Origin: Morinoia aosen
Taxonomy: Eukaryota; Arthropoda; Malacostraca; Amphipoda; Talitridae
DNA length: 64,000 nt
NCBI GenBank assembly: GCA_030386875.1
Contig: CM059562.1
Span: 62,928,201-62,992,200, forward strand
Direction of reading: 5' to 3'
The stretch's first letter is position 1, and each line of letters begins with the position of its first letter. The translations under genes were made by a program, and so were the position numbers. Shown here piece by piece: positions 1 through 11,224 of this stretch. The notes beneath the pieces are model-generated. The model worked only from the letters and a program-made list of their open reading frames with translations. It had not been told where the DNA came from and made no database searches.

Positions 1-1041
1 CATCTTATTTGTAAGATTCCCCAAAATCAACTTTTTCAAAAATATTCTGTTTTGAAGCTACAAAACTTACATCATCTCTTACAGTTGCAGGTCTTAGATA
101 TGTGTACACAAGTTCATGATGCACTGGGCCCTAGAGTCGGAAATGGATCAAAAATCCAACCCTAGAGTTCACCTTTCTTCATTCAACAACACTAAACGAA
201 GGTTTTTTCTAGCCTGGGTCTCACTTGATATAGTCCGAATTGCGTCGCTCGTACCTAGACATATTGAAAATTTAAAAGAACTTATAAATGTCAGTAAAAA
301 AGAAATAATTTTGATGTTAATGAGCAACAAAATTTCAATTATAAAAGATTTTGCTTCGTCTTCAGTTAAGACATGAGATTACTTACTTCCTACCTTGTTT
401 TTGATTCTTATAGTTATAAAAAATACAGAAGGTTTTGCGTTAATCGCTGATGATAAGTAACGAAGAAATACTTGCAATGAATTTAGTCCATTCTTCATTC
501 ACAACTAAGCACCATATTGGTATTGTAGTATTTGCCTAAGCTTTATGTGGAATCGTTTGCTATCAGCTACAGTTCAAGGTAAAATTTATTGCACAAGTTT
601 CAGCATTTGGCTGGGCGTTAAAATTGATTTTCATGAACTTGCGTGCATTTCCTAAGACATTTATAATATGAGTAACAATATGAGTTACAAGTTTTCTCTC
701 GGTATTACAACGTTTCTTTGAGCCAAATAGTTTGGTAAAAAAGGTGTGATGTGAGAAATAAATCACGACTCATTATACTGTTGAAAAAAAGGACTTCATC
801 CTACGGCGTACTCAGTGTAACATTATGTATTGATAAGTAATAAAAGATCTCGTTGTTTTATCGACACTTTTCCAAAAATGAATAATTAAACCATTATCAA
901 TGGAAAATTTTACATCAATCATGAAATTAACAAGCAAAATTCAACGCTCTACTCACTGAGTTTCGTTACAGCACATGATGCTTTGACGCAATTGAAGAAC
1001 TACACTATCCAAGTATTGCATTAATGAATTGAATCTTCATC

Positions 1042-1425
1042 TTGCTCAAGTTTTTCAACGTTCATTGCTCACTGTTTTTTACCAGAATAATTCACCGTGA
1101 ATACGCAGTTCCATTTTCAACGGTTTTAAGGGGCAATGGTAGTTCTGCCATTGGTATTGAGCATAGAAACATAATAAACTTAATTCAGTTTTCCCAATTT
1201 GCTCGCTCGACATGCGTATACAGGGGCCCGAGTGTAGAGGCTAACGAGGACGGCATAATGATGGCTCCTTTTGTAGAGCACGACTTCTCAGAACCCACAC
1301 GCTCAGTCTTTGTTTGTTCCTTTCTTGCCCTGATCTTGCCTAGAATCTTCAAGCCCTCATCGTTGATAATCAACGCAATATTACTGTTTACTGACATCAT
1401 CGCCTTACACTGGAAGTCTTGCTAA
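1042..1425 (+). other. unrecognised 127-codon open frame
   Basis: The longest ATG-initiated frame in the first 15 kb. It starts MLKFFNVHCSLFF and has no domain I recognise. The opposite strand is also open over 1185-1400 (71 codons, IINDEGLKILGKIRARK-like composition), and that minus frame looks more protein-like because of its charged residues. Base composition is slightly richer in GC than the surroundings. Either strand could hold a relic of a mobile element, or both frames could be chance. No splice sites or neighbouring exons support a gene. Confidence 0.12.
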
Positions 1426-3699
1426 TAAGATGAGAGTAAACCTTTATCGAATTCATCGATTTCTCACTTCTAAGGGTTTTCTTGATTACTCGAAATCGGA
1501 GATATATGACCGAAGTTCCTGGAATCGAAAACATCATTACTCCATTGTCTTACTCTTAGAGTGTCACCATTATATTCCTAACACTGGAATTGTGTCGCCG
1601 AATTGAATGACTCATGATATTGGTGTTTAAGCTGTTATATACAGCATTTTGGAAAAATAAACATAGTAGTAATGAAATATAATTTAAGTCGCCCTAGCCG
1701 AAAACCTACACACCCAACGTGCTTTACTGAAAATATTCTCATTGTTTCACTTTGAGAGATAATGAAGTACTGTTTTCATTTTTTTTGGAAAATTGCGCAG
1801 CATAACCTGTGTGCAAAATCGATGATCACGTCCATAAGTTTTTGAAAAAAGCTACATTGGAATCAAAATTGGGATAAACCAATAATGGTGGAATTCTTAG
1901 CAAGCATTTTCACTGTAGTGGGGAAGGAAAGTGAAGTTTATTGCTTAAATTATTCGTTATGTTCGCTAGATGAAATTGGGACGTACTGCAAAGACCTTAC
2001 AAATGGGTGAATAAAACGTCCAGTAAGATATTCGTATTGATGAAACCTGTTCATCATCCGTCATAGGTGGTGTGAAAATGAAGTTACGCGCACAAAAATT
2101 AATTCAGCAATATTTCGTGGGGAACATGAAGTTTAGTTATCGCATATCATCTAAACACTGTTGATAAAGAATAGGTAGGGATATTGATTGAGAATAATCA
2201 ATTTTAAAAAGAAAACACGCTTTTTGAGCCAATTTAAAAAAAATCTGAATCTGATTTCACTAAAAATTTATTGAAATCATTTGTTTTTCATTTCACCGTG
2301 AGGGAATGCTCGAAAGGGGCAGATATTATTTCTGATCCGTGAAAAAAAGGTGTCTGTGGTTTAACATGTGGCAACAGTAGAGCGAAACATTTATGCTCGT
2401 TTCATATATGTATGTATACGTTTATATAACATATATACTGTTCATAGTTATCGTACGGCGTAGTTGGAAGTAAGCAAGCAAAGATATTTGTCCTTTGTGA
2501 GGAAATAATCTGCATGCATCCTTATATATTGTGCCTCTTCCATTGTGATAGAAGTATTTTTAGGTGCCATTCAAAAGGCCTTTCTGCGTTGTTGGCTTTG
2601 AACGAGACTGCCTAGAGTTCAGAGCTCCATTCATTAGACACTGGGAGTGAATGCTGCGAGATTGTACCTTTACGTCAGCAAAAGGCGCTTTATTCTATAA
2701 AGCGAATGTTGTTGCAAACATCCGAGTCCTATTGAAAATTTTGTTGATCATTGAATTATAATTTGATGGAAATTCTTAGCACGTAATTTTTAACATTACG
2801 CATCATTGGTTGATCCGGGTGTAAAATTTTGTTATTCTTATGCATGAAACTTTGAGCACTATGTTTCATTGTTCTGATCAAAGTATTAAATGATATTTTA
2901 CGAATCTTTAAGAGCAGCAAAAGTGAATTTAAAGTTGGCTTCAGTGAATACATTACCAAACAAACTCAAAGAGCAATGGTTGCTGCAAAATTTTGCCTGT
3001 TAAAAATGTGAAAATGGTGTGTCTAAAAATTACGAAATTGAGCTTCAGAGCAGCTTCTTTCCCTTCGTATAAGTCAATTGAGCACCAAAACTGGAAGACA
3101 AATAGAGCTGATAAAAATAACCTCGATACGAATATAATAAAAATTTTATCATCGATAACGTATTTCCGCAAACTTTCCTCGCTAACGTAGAATTATTTGA
3201 TTTTTGCATGTTTTATGTTTAAACAAAATATATATTGGTGTTCATAGAACGATTTCAGAATTAGGTTTGGCATTCTTGTCTCAATAACACTGAAAGTAAT
3301 TACAAGACAATCATAACATTAATTCTTTATAGTAAGAACAAAATCTAAGCCGTTTGAGATTGATGGTGAGTCAAACTATAGAAGTTTAAAAGCTTGTAGT
3401 TATTTAAATGCCATATTCTTTTATCCTATGCAGTGTATATTGTCACTGCAGAGGCTATTGTTTCTTTACGAAGCAGCGTTATTTCAATTACCACCCCGTG
3501 AAAAGTACGAAAACAATATATTTCTGGTTTTCCGTTCATAAACCACTCTCTATCAGAATGTTATGATTCTTTAAAATCCATTTAGATTCTTTATCTTAGA
3601 CTGCATACTGTGTTTTTCTGGGCAACTCTATTCGGTTAGCTGCACAGCAAAGAACGGCTTCTCGTAGAAGCTTTGGTAATGCCTTCAAACACTTTCAAT

Positions 3700-3742
3700 G
3701 TGAAGTATTTTGTGTGAAGTATTTTGTGTGAAGTATTTTGTT
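3700..3742. repeat. 14-bp tandem repeat, 3 copies
   Basis: Three perfect consecutive copies of gtgaagtattttgt. A small, recent-looking direct repeat with no coding role visible. Confidence 0.9.
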
Positions 3743-4263
3743 ATTTAGAATGAAGGAAACCGTAGCATTTCGCATCTTTGCAATGCCTCCACAGGACCGT
3801 CGCAGAAGAACGTAAAGACAGAGATTTATTATAAAGTTTCTCGGATTCATATCTTTAATCAACATTCAGTATAAATAACCTACTAGCAACAATGACCCTA
3901 TAATAACTGAAAGTTGAACCACGCATAACTGTAGGCGTTTTAACTGTTTAAAGCTAAAATAACTTGAATGTGACGCTATTCATATCTAGATTAAGTGAAA
4001 TTTTCTACTTCATTTTCCTGAAAACTTAAGATAATTATCTAAGCTATAAGACATTGAGAAAGATATAGGAGGTAAATTATAACTTGAGTTACATCCTATT
4101 TCTTCCTCAACGCTTCTCTCAAACCGCACGTCAGTCCCTTAACTCCAGCTGTAATTTACAATAATCTTATTTCAATGATGAACTGAAATCTCCAGGATTT
4201 GTCAAAGACTCATTTGATACCGAGTGGTCGCACAGCTGAAACGGTTATATCTTGTTGGCTTCA

Positions 4264-4470
4264 TTACTGATGAGAAAATGTTATCATTAAATGAATTATT
4301 ATAGTGCAGCCAAAGAAGATTTTCGTTTGTATTGGCGAAACTTGATCTTTGTCAATACTAGTGTAAGGAATAAATGAAATAGATTGATTTCTGGGAAATC
4401 TCACTTTAAGGATAAAAAGGAAAACCAACGCGGCTAAGAATATCATGATAAAAAACAAACGGTTAATCAA
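4264..4470 (-). other. 68-codon frame with signal-anchor-like start
   Basis: The minus frame begins MINRLFFIMIFLAALVFLFI, then Lys-Val-Arg-Phe-Pro and an Asn-Gln-Ser sequon. A short basic start, a hydrophobic helix and a positively charged exit is the layout of a type II signal anchor such as Golgi glycosyltransferases carry. The frame closes after 68 codons without a recognisable catalytic domain, so at best it is one exon. The hydrophobic segment is duplicated in inverted orientation at 4836-4890. T-rich DNA gives hydrophobic frames by chance, so this remains speculative. Confidence 0.2.
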
Positions 4471-4893
4471 GGATTTCGCACCGGCTGTAACCTCACCAGA
4501 CCATCCAACTCATCTATAAGAGAACACTGTTTGGAGAAAGACCATATTTTTAAAAATACAAATTTTAAAATTTTGGATTCAACATCAAATTTATCCGATC
4601 TCCGCATTTTAGAATCGATATACATTTTAAAAAACCGTCCGTCAATAAATGAGTGTGATACGGCGGTGAAACTTTCCATTGTTTGTTAAAAATTTTGTAT
4701 AGTTTTGTTTTATCATGTCTTTTAAATTTCATTATCTTACATTCGATTTATTCAAAAGATTTATAGTTACAATGTTTAATACTTCGATTTATTGCATTTC
4801 AGAACTCTGAAGATGGATTTTTTATAGTCCGAAACGTTTGTTTTTTTATCATGATATTCTTAGCCACGTTGGTTTTCTTTTTTATCCTTAGTG
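4404..4893. repeat. inverted repeat with ~54-bp arms
   Basis: The left arm (about 4408-4461) and right arm (about 4836-4890) are reverse complements with only a handful of differences, separated by about 375 bp. Read outward from the centre (minus strand for the left arm, plus strand for the right arm), each arm contains ATG followed by a hydrophobic stretch: MIFLAALVFLFIL on the left and MIFLATLVFFFIL on the right. After that the two sequences drift apart. The left arm lies in a 68-codon minus frame (4470-4264) shaped like a short cytoplasmic tail plus signal anchor. This could be a duplicated first exon of a type II membrane protein, or the inverted ends of a mobile element. Confidence 0.85.
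4807..4840 (+). other. hammerhead-core-like motif, Penelope-type element end
   Basis: CTGAAGA at 4807-4813, then a short hairpin (GGA at 4815-4817 pairing with TCC at 4828-4830), then GAAACG at 4831-4836. This is the CUGANGA / stem II / GAAA arrangement of the hammerhead ribozyme and also the sequence signature at the ends of many Penelope-like retroelements. One extra base sits between CUGAAGA and stem II, and I cannot find a convincing stem III or cleavage site, so self-cleavage is doubtful. It abuts the right arm of the inverted repeat. Confidence 0.35.
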
Positions 4894-5439
4894 TAAGAAA
4901 CAAGCGACTTCTTGAAAAATTTATTACAACTTCATAGAGAAATTAATATTTGCTAAAAAAACTGTCCGGATTTTAAACTCATTCCTTGAACACGAATTTC
5001 CGTTGTCAACAGCCCATACATTTATGAATACTGGTGTATGTGTGAAATATACTGGTGTAATACTGTGAATTTGTGAATACTAGTGCGTGTACATTTGTTG
5101 GACATCAAAATTTAAAGGGCTTTTCGGTTTGTATATTGCCGCATTGAGGACTGTTCGAAATATATCATTACCGTTTTGCTTTTTACAACCATTTTGGCCC
5201 TCGTTCAATTTGACTAATAATTGAACAAAGAAAAAGTGCTTGACCGATTCGTGTAATGTTTCCATCAGTATCGTGAAAAAGGATTTCAATACTATGTGTT
5301 ATCAGTCCGATCATTCATAAGGGATGTTGAAGCTCTATTTCAATCAACGAAAAATCCCCAGATGTGAAAAATATCGAAGCGACTGGATGAACCTCGGATG
5401 AAAAACAGCCAGCTATCAAAAAACACTTAAAACATTAAT

Positions 5440-5484
5440 TTAGGTAAGGTTAGACTAGGTTATGTTAGGTTAGATTAAATTTAG
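5440..5484. repeat. degenerate TTAGG-like stretch
   Basis: Reads like imperfect taggt/aggtta units (taggtaaggttagactaggt and then tatgttaggttaga). TTAGG is the insect telomere unit, and interstitial (AGGTT)-type stretches are common in insect genomes. Only a few units, all degraded, so this is interstitial and not a chromosome end. Confidence 0.5.
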
Positions 5485-5901
5485 TAAGGCTATATCTTTT
5501 CAGCTCATTTCAAGCCGCCATACAGAAATTTTGGGCAATTTTATTTTAGGTCCCGAATCCTTAAAGTAGGACTAATTTTTCTTTCAACAACATTTTCCCA
5601 TTTTGATGAAGGTAAAAATATACTTTTCTGATCGTTTGAGTATTCTACTAAAGGTGTGTCATTTGTAGTTGATTAGCTGCTGATAGATTTTATTTTTCAT
5701 TCTATACAACCGTAACTTCGTTTATATTATCTGTATAGAAGATAATAAAGTCATATGAAAATAACGTTGCACCAATAAACCGAAATTTTGAAAATCATTA
5801 TCAATTCTGCTGTTTTCCCTTTGATAAAATTCAATGTTTTATTTTGCATTTAAAATTTGCAGAGCTTTTTTCCGTGGATTGATTTAATTTTTTTGGACGG
5901 A

Positions 5902-5994
5902 TTTGCATTGTTATATTCATACGCAATAACATGATGGAATTGCATCGTTATATTCGTCTGGAATTCCATCATGAATTCGCATGGTTATATTTGT
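5902..5994. repeat. 38-bp tandem triplication with palindrome
   Basis: Three related units start at 5902 (ttgcattgttatattc), 5940 (ttgcatcgttatattcg) and 5977 (tcgcatggttatatttg). Between them is a perfect 12-bp inverted repeat, catgatggaatt at 5930-5941 and aattccatcatg at 5962-5973, with a 20-base loop. Confidence 0.75.
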
Positions 5995-8770
5995 GGCCAT
6001 GAGGGGTAGCAATGAAACGGTATCGTGAAATTCCTGAGAAATTCAATAATGATATTTTCAGGCATGCATAATACCGTCCTAGACAAGTTCAGATTGAGCA
6101 TCAACGCATGTGAAAAAAGCTAAAAAATAGGACTTGTTTATTTTAAGGACAAAATAGACAAACTCACTCTATTTCTCTCAGCAGCTTAATTCTTATAATA
6201 TCAACTGTGCTCGTTATTTAGCAAAGCAATGGTGAACCATATCGTTTCAGATCGTCGTGCATATGATTGGTTTGAATGCTTTTGCAATAACACTGAAACT
6301 CTAATTTTATCTTACAAACAAGGCGAACGAGGAACTTTTAGCAGGATTTTCAAAACAAATTAAACGTAACATGACCTCGAAGCCTTGTGGATGGATAGAG
6401 AGCCAGAATGTTTTTGACGATATGAAAATTTTCTGCCGCGCCTGTAGGTATTATAGGACATGCACCTAAGTATAGTGAAATTAAAAAATATTGCTGCAGC
6501 TGTGCAATTTACATAGAGTAGAACTATAGTTCACTATAGAGCAAAACTATAATACACCCACGCGTTCAGCACATATTATTTCCGTTCGATTCTAGCCTTT
6601 TCGGCATGAGCAGTTTCATTGTTCCTGAAAGCAGTTTGACTTTTATTTACGAGTACATTTACTTGTCCTGCTTCAACTTGAAAAGGAACCAAAATAGAAC
6701 TTCTAAATTGAACTTATTTTTGTTGCGTGAGGGATTACGGGATGAGTTAGGTCTAACTTACTACGATGTTATTGCCAAAAATTAGGTTACATGAAATTAA
6801 ATTACTTTTGCTCTGCAACGAACAGTAAAGCAAACAATTTTTTTTCGAAGGAGATTGCAGTTTTTGAATCAATTTACCGATGCACGTACGTCCTTGGCCA
6901 ATTTAAGTACGTACGTCGTATGAGAACATTGTAAAAATTACTATGTTTTCGTTGTACGCAGGGCTCCAAAATCATTGGCATTTTCTAGAAATACACAAAA
7001 TAACGTATCTGCGACAGTCGAGTTTATTGCTAGCGTGTTACTAAGAGTTAAATGTGACTAGTTTGTGAGGTAATGGTAACTATGTAGACAAAATCCATAA
7101 TAGCTCGTTCTTGATGTTTACAAATTTGCAAATAAGGCTTTACATTGCTAGGTTCGCTAAAGACTGCAGACCTCAGTTCTCCTGTCACAATAATTTCTTG
7201 CACTCACTGATATCAAAAAAATACATCGGCCTTTTGTTTAAAATGAAACGGCACTAACTTTTCACGTTGAAAATTACAGCAAGAAACGTTTCTATTTTTC
7301 TTACCATTGGTAACAAATTAATTTTTGAACCATTGGTAAACAAGAGATGCATTCGCTCGTAAATATATGAACATATTTTTTTCATCCGCCGAAAGGTAGA
7401 ATATGGGTATATCTTATAACGCGTGCGCTTATTATTCCCGAATACTACTGATGGAAATTAATGGTGTTGTTCTTCACTGTTACCGTCAACTGAAATTTAT
7501 GTTGGCGCATCCATATTAACACTACATATGATTCCTACGAGTACATTTCCGTTAAAAATCATTTCAAGGTGAGCGATCAGGTTAATAACTGTACCACTAT
7601 TAGTACAAATAGTTAGAAGATGGCAATAAATCGCCATTTCCAACAGAGTAACGATATCTAAGAAACTTTGGCAAGGGACGAATAATTGTATTTCTAACTA
7701 AGATATTTGAACGTTTCGTGAAGGGTTTATCGAAGTTCCGCATAAAGAGCCTTGCGCAAACTTCCAGAAGACGCTTGGTCAACTGAAGTAGGGTAAATTT
7801 CATCAAAAATTCGTTCAATTGCAAAGACTGTTGCCTATTATAGCGAGCGTTTAATTCGCTTCAATCTAATGATTCCGATGAGTTTGACTACGAATACATT
7901 GCGTCTTTCGAATTGGGCAATAACTTTCGCACAAGATGCACAAGATCAAAACTGTGTTTCAAAGAATTTTGAATTCGATCAAATGCTTTGAATTTTCTGA
8001 TGACAGCTTCTTTGATGCCTGTATGCAAGCAAGGACTTTGTTTGCTGTAGGAAAAAATTAAACAGCATCTCCGAAATTAGTACACATTTTCTTGTTCATT
8101 GGTGCGAAAGTGATTGAACTTTCATTGATTGTTTATAATGAAGTGTTGTTCATTAAAAACCTTGCATGCCAGCGATATTGGTATAAAATTTCTATTTAAT
8201 ATCCCAGAAGTTACTGGACTTAGTCCTTCTATAACCTTTGTTGTTGGTCCAACCTCAACCCGAACTGATAGTTGAGTTTATCTGCTGGCTAGTCAATGGT
8301 CCCGTCTATGTACGTAGTGTAGTTTGTTTATAAAAAAATCCCTCGGTGTATGTTTTGATGATAGGATTTGTGCCTCTCAGTTTGGCATGGAAACACGTTC
8401 TCTAAAAGAAAAGAAAACTATGTTAGTGAATCAAGTAACGACAAAGCAATGAGACTAAAAAGTATCGTTTATAATTTGTTAAATTAGTTAATTATTATGT
8501 TTCTGATGAATTTGATTATTATTCTGATAGACTTCTACGACGTTGTCGTTGCAGTGACTAACTAAATAGATATTCGGACTCAAAACACATAATAGGCTGG
8601 CGTCGTTGCTGCGGAACTCGAACACTGCAGTGTAGATGGGCGCCTTTATAATAGAGTTATTTTCTTTGCCAACACTGTGTGTTATATCGTGATATGGCTC
8701 GCTCGACTCTACAGCAGACGAGAAGGTGACGCATTCGATGAAACTGGTACATCTAGCGATCATCAAAAAG

Positions 8771-9072
8771 ATAGAGTTAAGGAACAAATGCCCGACCTAA
8801 TCTGACAGATGGTAAAGGGTTCTTCATAATGGTGTTCTCGTCGTGCGCAGTAGTGATTGTCCTAGATAGAACTTGGAAGATTGCACCCAGTACAAACCCG
8901 ACAGCTGTAGACTGATGTTTCACAAATAAATAAAAACGAGGACGAGTAGCATGCTCTGCGCTTCTGGTTTGTTGCGAACTGTCTTAATCACTCGATCTTC
9001 GTGCTCGGGTTATAAATAAACCAGTGAATACGTAATTTAAAATCTGTGCGCTGATTTATAACAATAGAGTTA
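8771..9072. mobile_element. possible small insertion flanked by 9-bp repeats
   Basis: The 9-mer atagagtta stands at 8771-8779 and again at 9064-9072, and the ~284 bp between has a different texture: higher GC, ending in ...atttataaca, with an A-rich aataaataaaa segment near the middle. It resembles a solo LTR or a SINE-sized element with a target-site duplication. A third copy of the 9-mer at 8651 weakens the case. Confidence 0.25.
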
Positions 9073-10990
9073 AAAATTTCGTACTCCTTCACCTTCAGTT
9101 CGCTGTTTCACAGTTAGTATTTTTTTGTCAGTCGACCCTCATATTTTGCTCATTCTTCAATTGAATTTTTTTTCTTACTCACAAAGTCTGATAGGAAATA
9201 GTGGCGCAATAACTAACATGCTTTAACCTTTCTTCAGTTGGAACACTCAAGTACTGGGAAGACTGGACACGGTGAACCTATAAAATTATCATGGGAGTTA
9301 CAAATGCTAAACGAAAACAGAGTTTCATTGGAACTTTAAGAGGCCTTCTTCGAAAATAATGACCATGCTAAAGTTATCCAGAGTAGCCTTCAATCCCTGC
9401 ACCATTGTGCCGTATATGTTTCTCTGTGCATGTTGTCTAAATAGTTTTCTTCTCACTTTAAAATAAATTGTGCTTGGCATTTTACGAGAGAAATATTGAT
9501 TTTCTATTGCTTATTTTGCCACTCGCTTCAAAATTCACGTTACTTCTTACGATTTCCCTTCGCGAAGTATTTTCTTACAAATTATGCGCTCCACACGTCT
9601 GAGCCCATTCGAAAGCGTAGAAGACTCAGGTAGTTGTATGACAAATGAAAACGATCATCTGATTTTCATGAACGATTGAAAATAAGTCATATGAAGTTTT
9701 CACGATACAGCCAGGTGCTTCAACTCACAATGTATTCTCAAGCTCCTCAAAAATGCACTTTGGCAAAAACGGTCTATGGAATCTCGCTGGAATTAACTTG
9801 GATTCCTAAACCTGCGCTAATGTTCCGGTTCACGGTGGGCAAAAAATGAGGTGAGAGGAATGCACTGGGGCCCCATTTGACTATGATGATGATTACGTTC
9901 AGTGCCAGTGCACGCCATCGAGATGAGAAGTGGAGTAATTAGAAGATGAAGCCTTGAACAAAGGAGCCTTTCTGAGCTTCGTAAAAATGGACAGGTGATG
10001 GAGGATGTTTTTTTTTTATAATTCCTTCAACAGAAGAACAGAAAATCTGTGCAGAGGAAGAGAAAACGACTGTACTATTTTATCAGACTTGAAAAAAATA
10101 TTACGGTTGGCAAAGAGGAATAGAACAGTGAGCTCTATTCAGAGGATTTTTTGAAACTTAAAATTTACTTGTGGTTTTGGTCTAAAAAGACATCCGTTGA
10201 TACCAAATTTATGAGAACGGACTTTTTGTAAATTGCCAAATGTTCCCTCAATTTCTAGATGGCAACTTCGTATTTTAGCATTGCATTGTGTACCTTATAG
10301 AACTCGCAATTAAGTGAGTTCATTCCTGTGCGCATTTTAGCATTGAAAGTGATGAAAAATATCTCTTCCTTCCGAAACCTTTCACTGTATTTGATGCAAA
10401 ACGGGACCTAACTTTTTTGGACTACGCTTTAGTTCTTGTTCTGGTCAGGCTAGCCATTCTTCTTACACAGACATAATACGCTCTTCTTACGAATATGAGT
10501 TTGCGAGCTTGCTCGATTCCCCATTGTGGTTTTGTTAGCCTTCTGCCATTTATTCAGAAAAGGAAAATTTCAATAACTCTACAAAAAATTGACTCACCTT
10601 TACATTCCAGTTAGTGTGAATTTGAAAATATATTGCTGAAATTATGACTGTATTTCTTCATTCAGATCTTACCTGACTTGATGAATTAACATTTACTTAG
10701 GCCACGTGATTATATTTGATGTTGGGAAGAACTTCAAATTTATGGGATAATAGCTAAGTGAAATGTATGAGCGAACGATCTCATTTGCACGGTAGAATGT
10801 CATTCAAAATTTTGCGGGTAATATCTTAATATGGAATTAAAAATTTGATTTCAGGCGTAGTAACATGTCAGGACTCTAGAGTTATATTGCTCAAGCTGGC
10901 ACGAAATAGTTTTTTCTTTTTATTATTGTGTGTCATGATATTTAAATGTGATTAGATAAAATAAAAATTAATGTTATCAGTAATGAATGG
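9073..10990. other. noncoding block
   Basis: No coding, RNA or repeat structure recognised. Confidence 0.5.
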
Positions 10991-11224
10991 AATTTATTTT
11001 ATTTCGGAGTTTATAAGGACACAGTTGTACTACGCAGGTTACTGTTATCGCTTCATTAATAAGAATATTTCCCTCAGTGATAACATCCTTAATTGGATCA
11101 CGATACAGGATTTGTTTTATTTCGTAGCCTGAAAGAACATAGTTGTAATCCACGGGTTACTTTAATCACGTCATCATTTAGAATACTTTTCTTCAGCTAT
11201 AAAGCCCGTAATTGAATAGCAATA
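10991..11224. repeat. diverged 118-bp tandem duplication
   Basis: Two units offset by 118 bp begin aatttattttatttcgg (10991) and gatttgttttatttcgt (11109). They stay alignable through acagttgtactacgcaggtt versus atagttgtaatccacgggtt, and to their ends. Divergence by eye is considerable, so the duplication is old. Confidence 0.8.

Larger units (their letters stand above)
1..4263. other. AT-rich noncoding block
   Basis: Nothing recognisable except the open frame at 1042-1425 and the short tandem repeat at 3700-3742, both listed separately. Open frames elsewhere are short, low in GC and lack splice-site context. I see no transposase motif, RNA gene or exon-like GC island here. Confidence 0.5.
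5000..8770. other. noncoding block
   Basis: Apart from the TTAGG-like stretch and the 38-bp triplication listed separately, nothing supportable is seen. A 99-codon minus frame at 8787-8488 is open but matches nothing I know. Confidence 0.45.

Noticed and set aside
5440-5484. Telomere
   Set aside because: Only a few degenerate TTAGG-like units with ordinary sequence on both sides, so it is interstitial.
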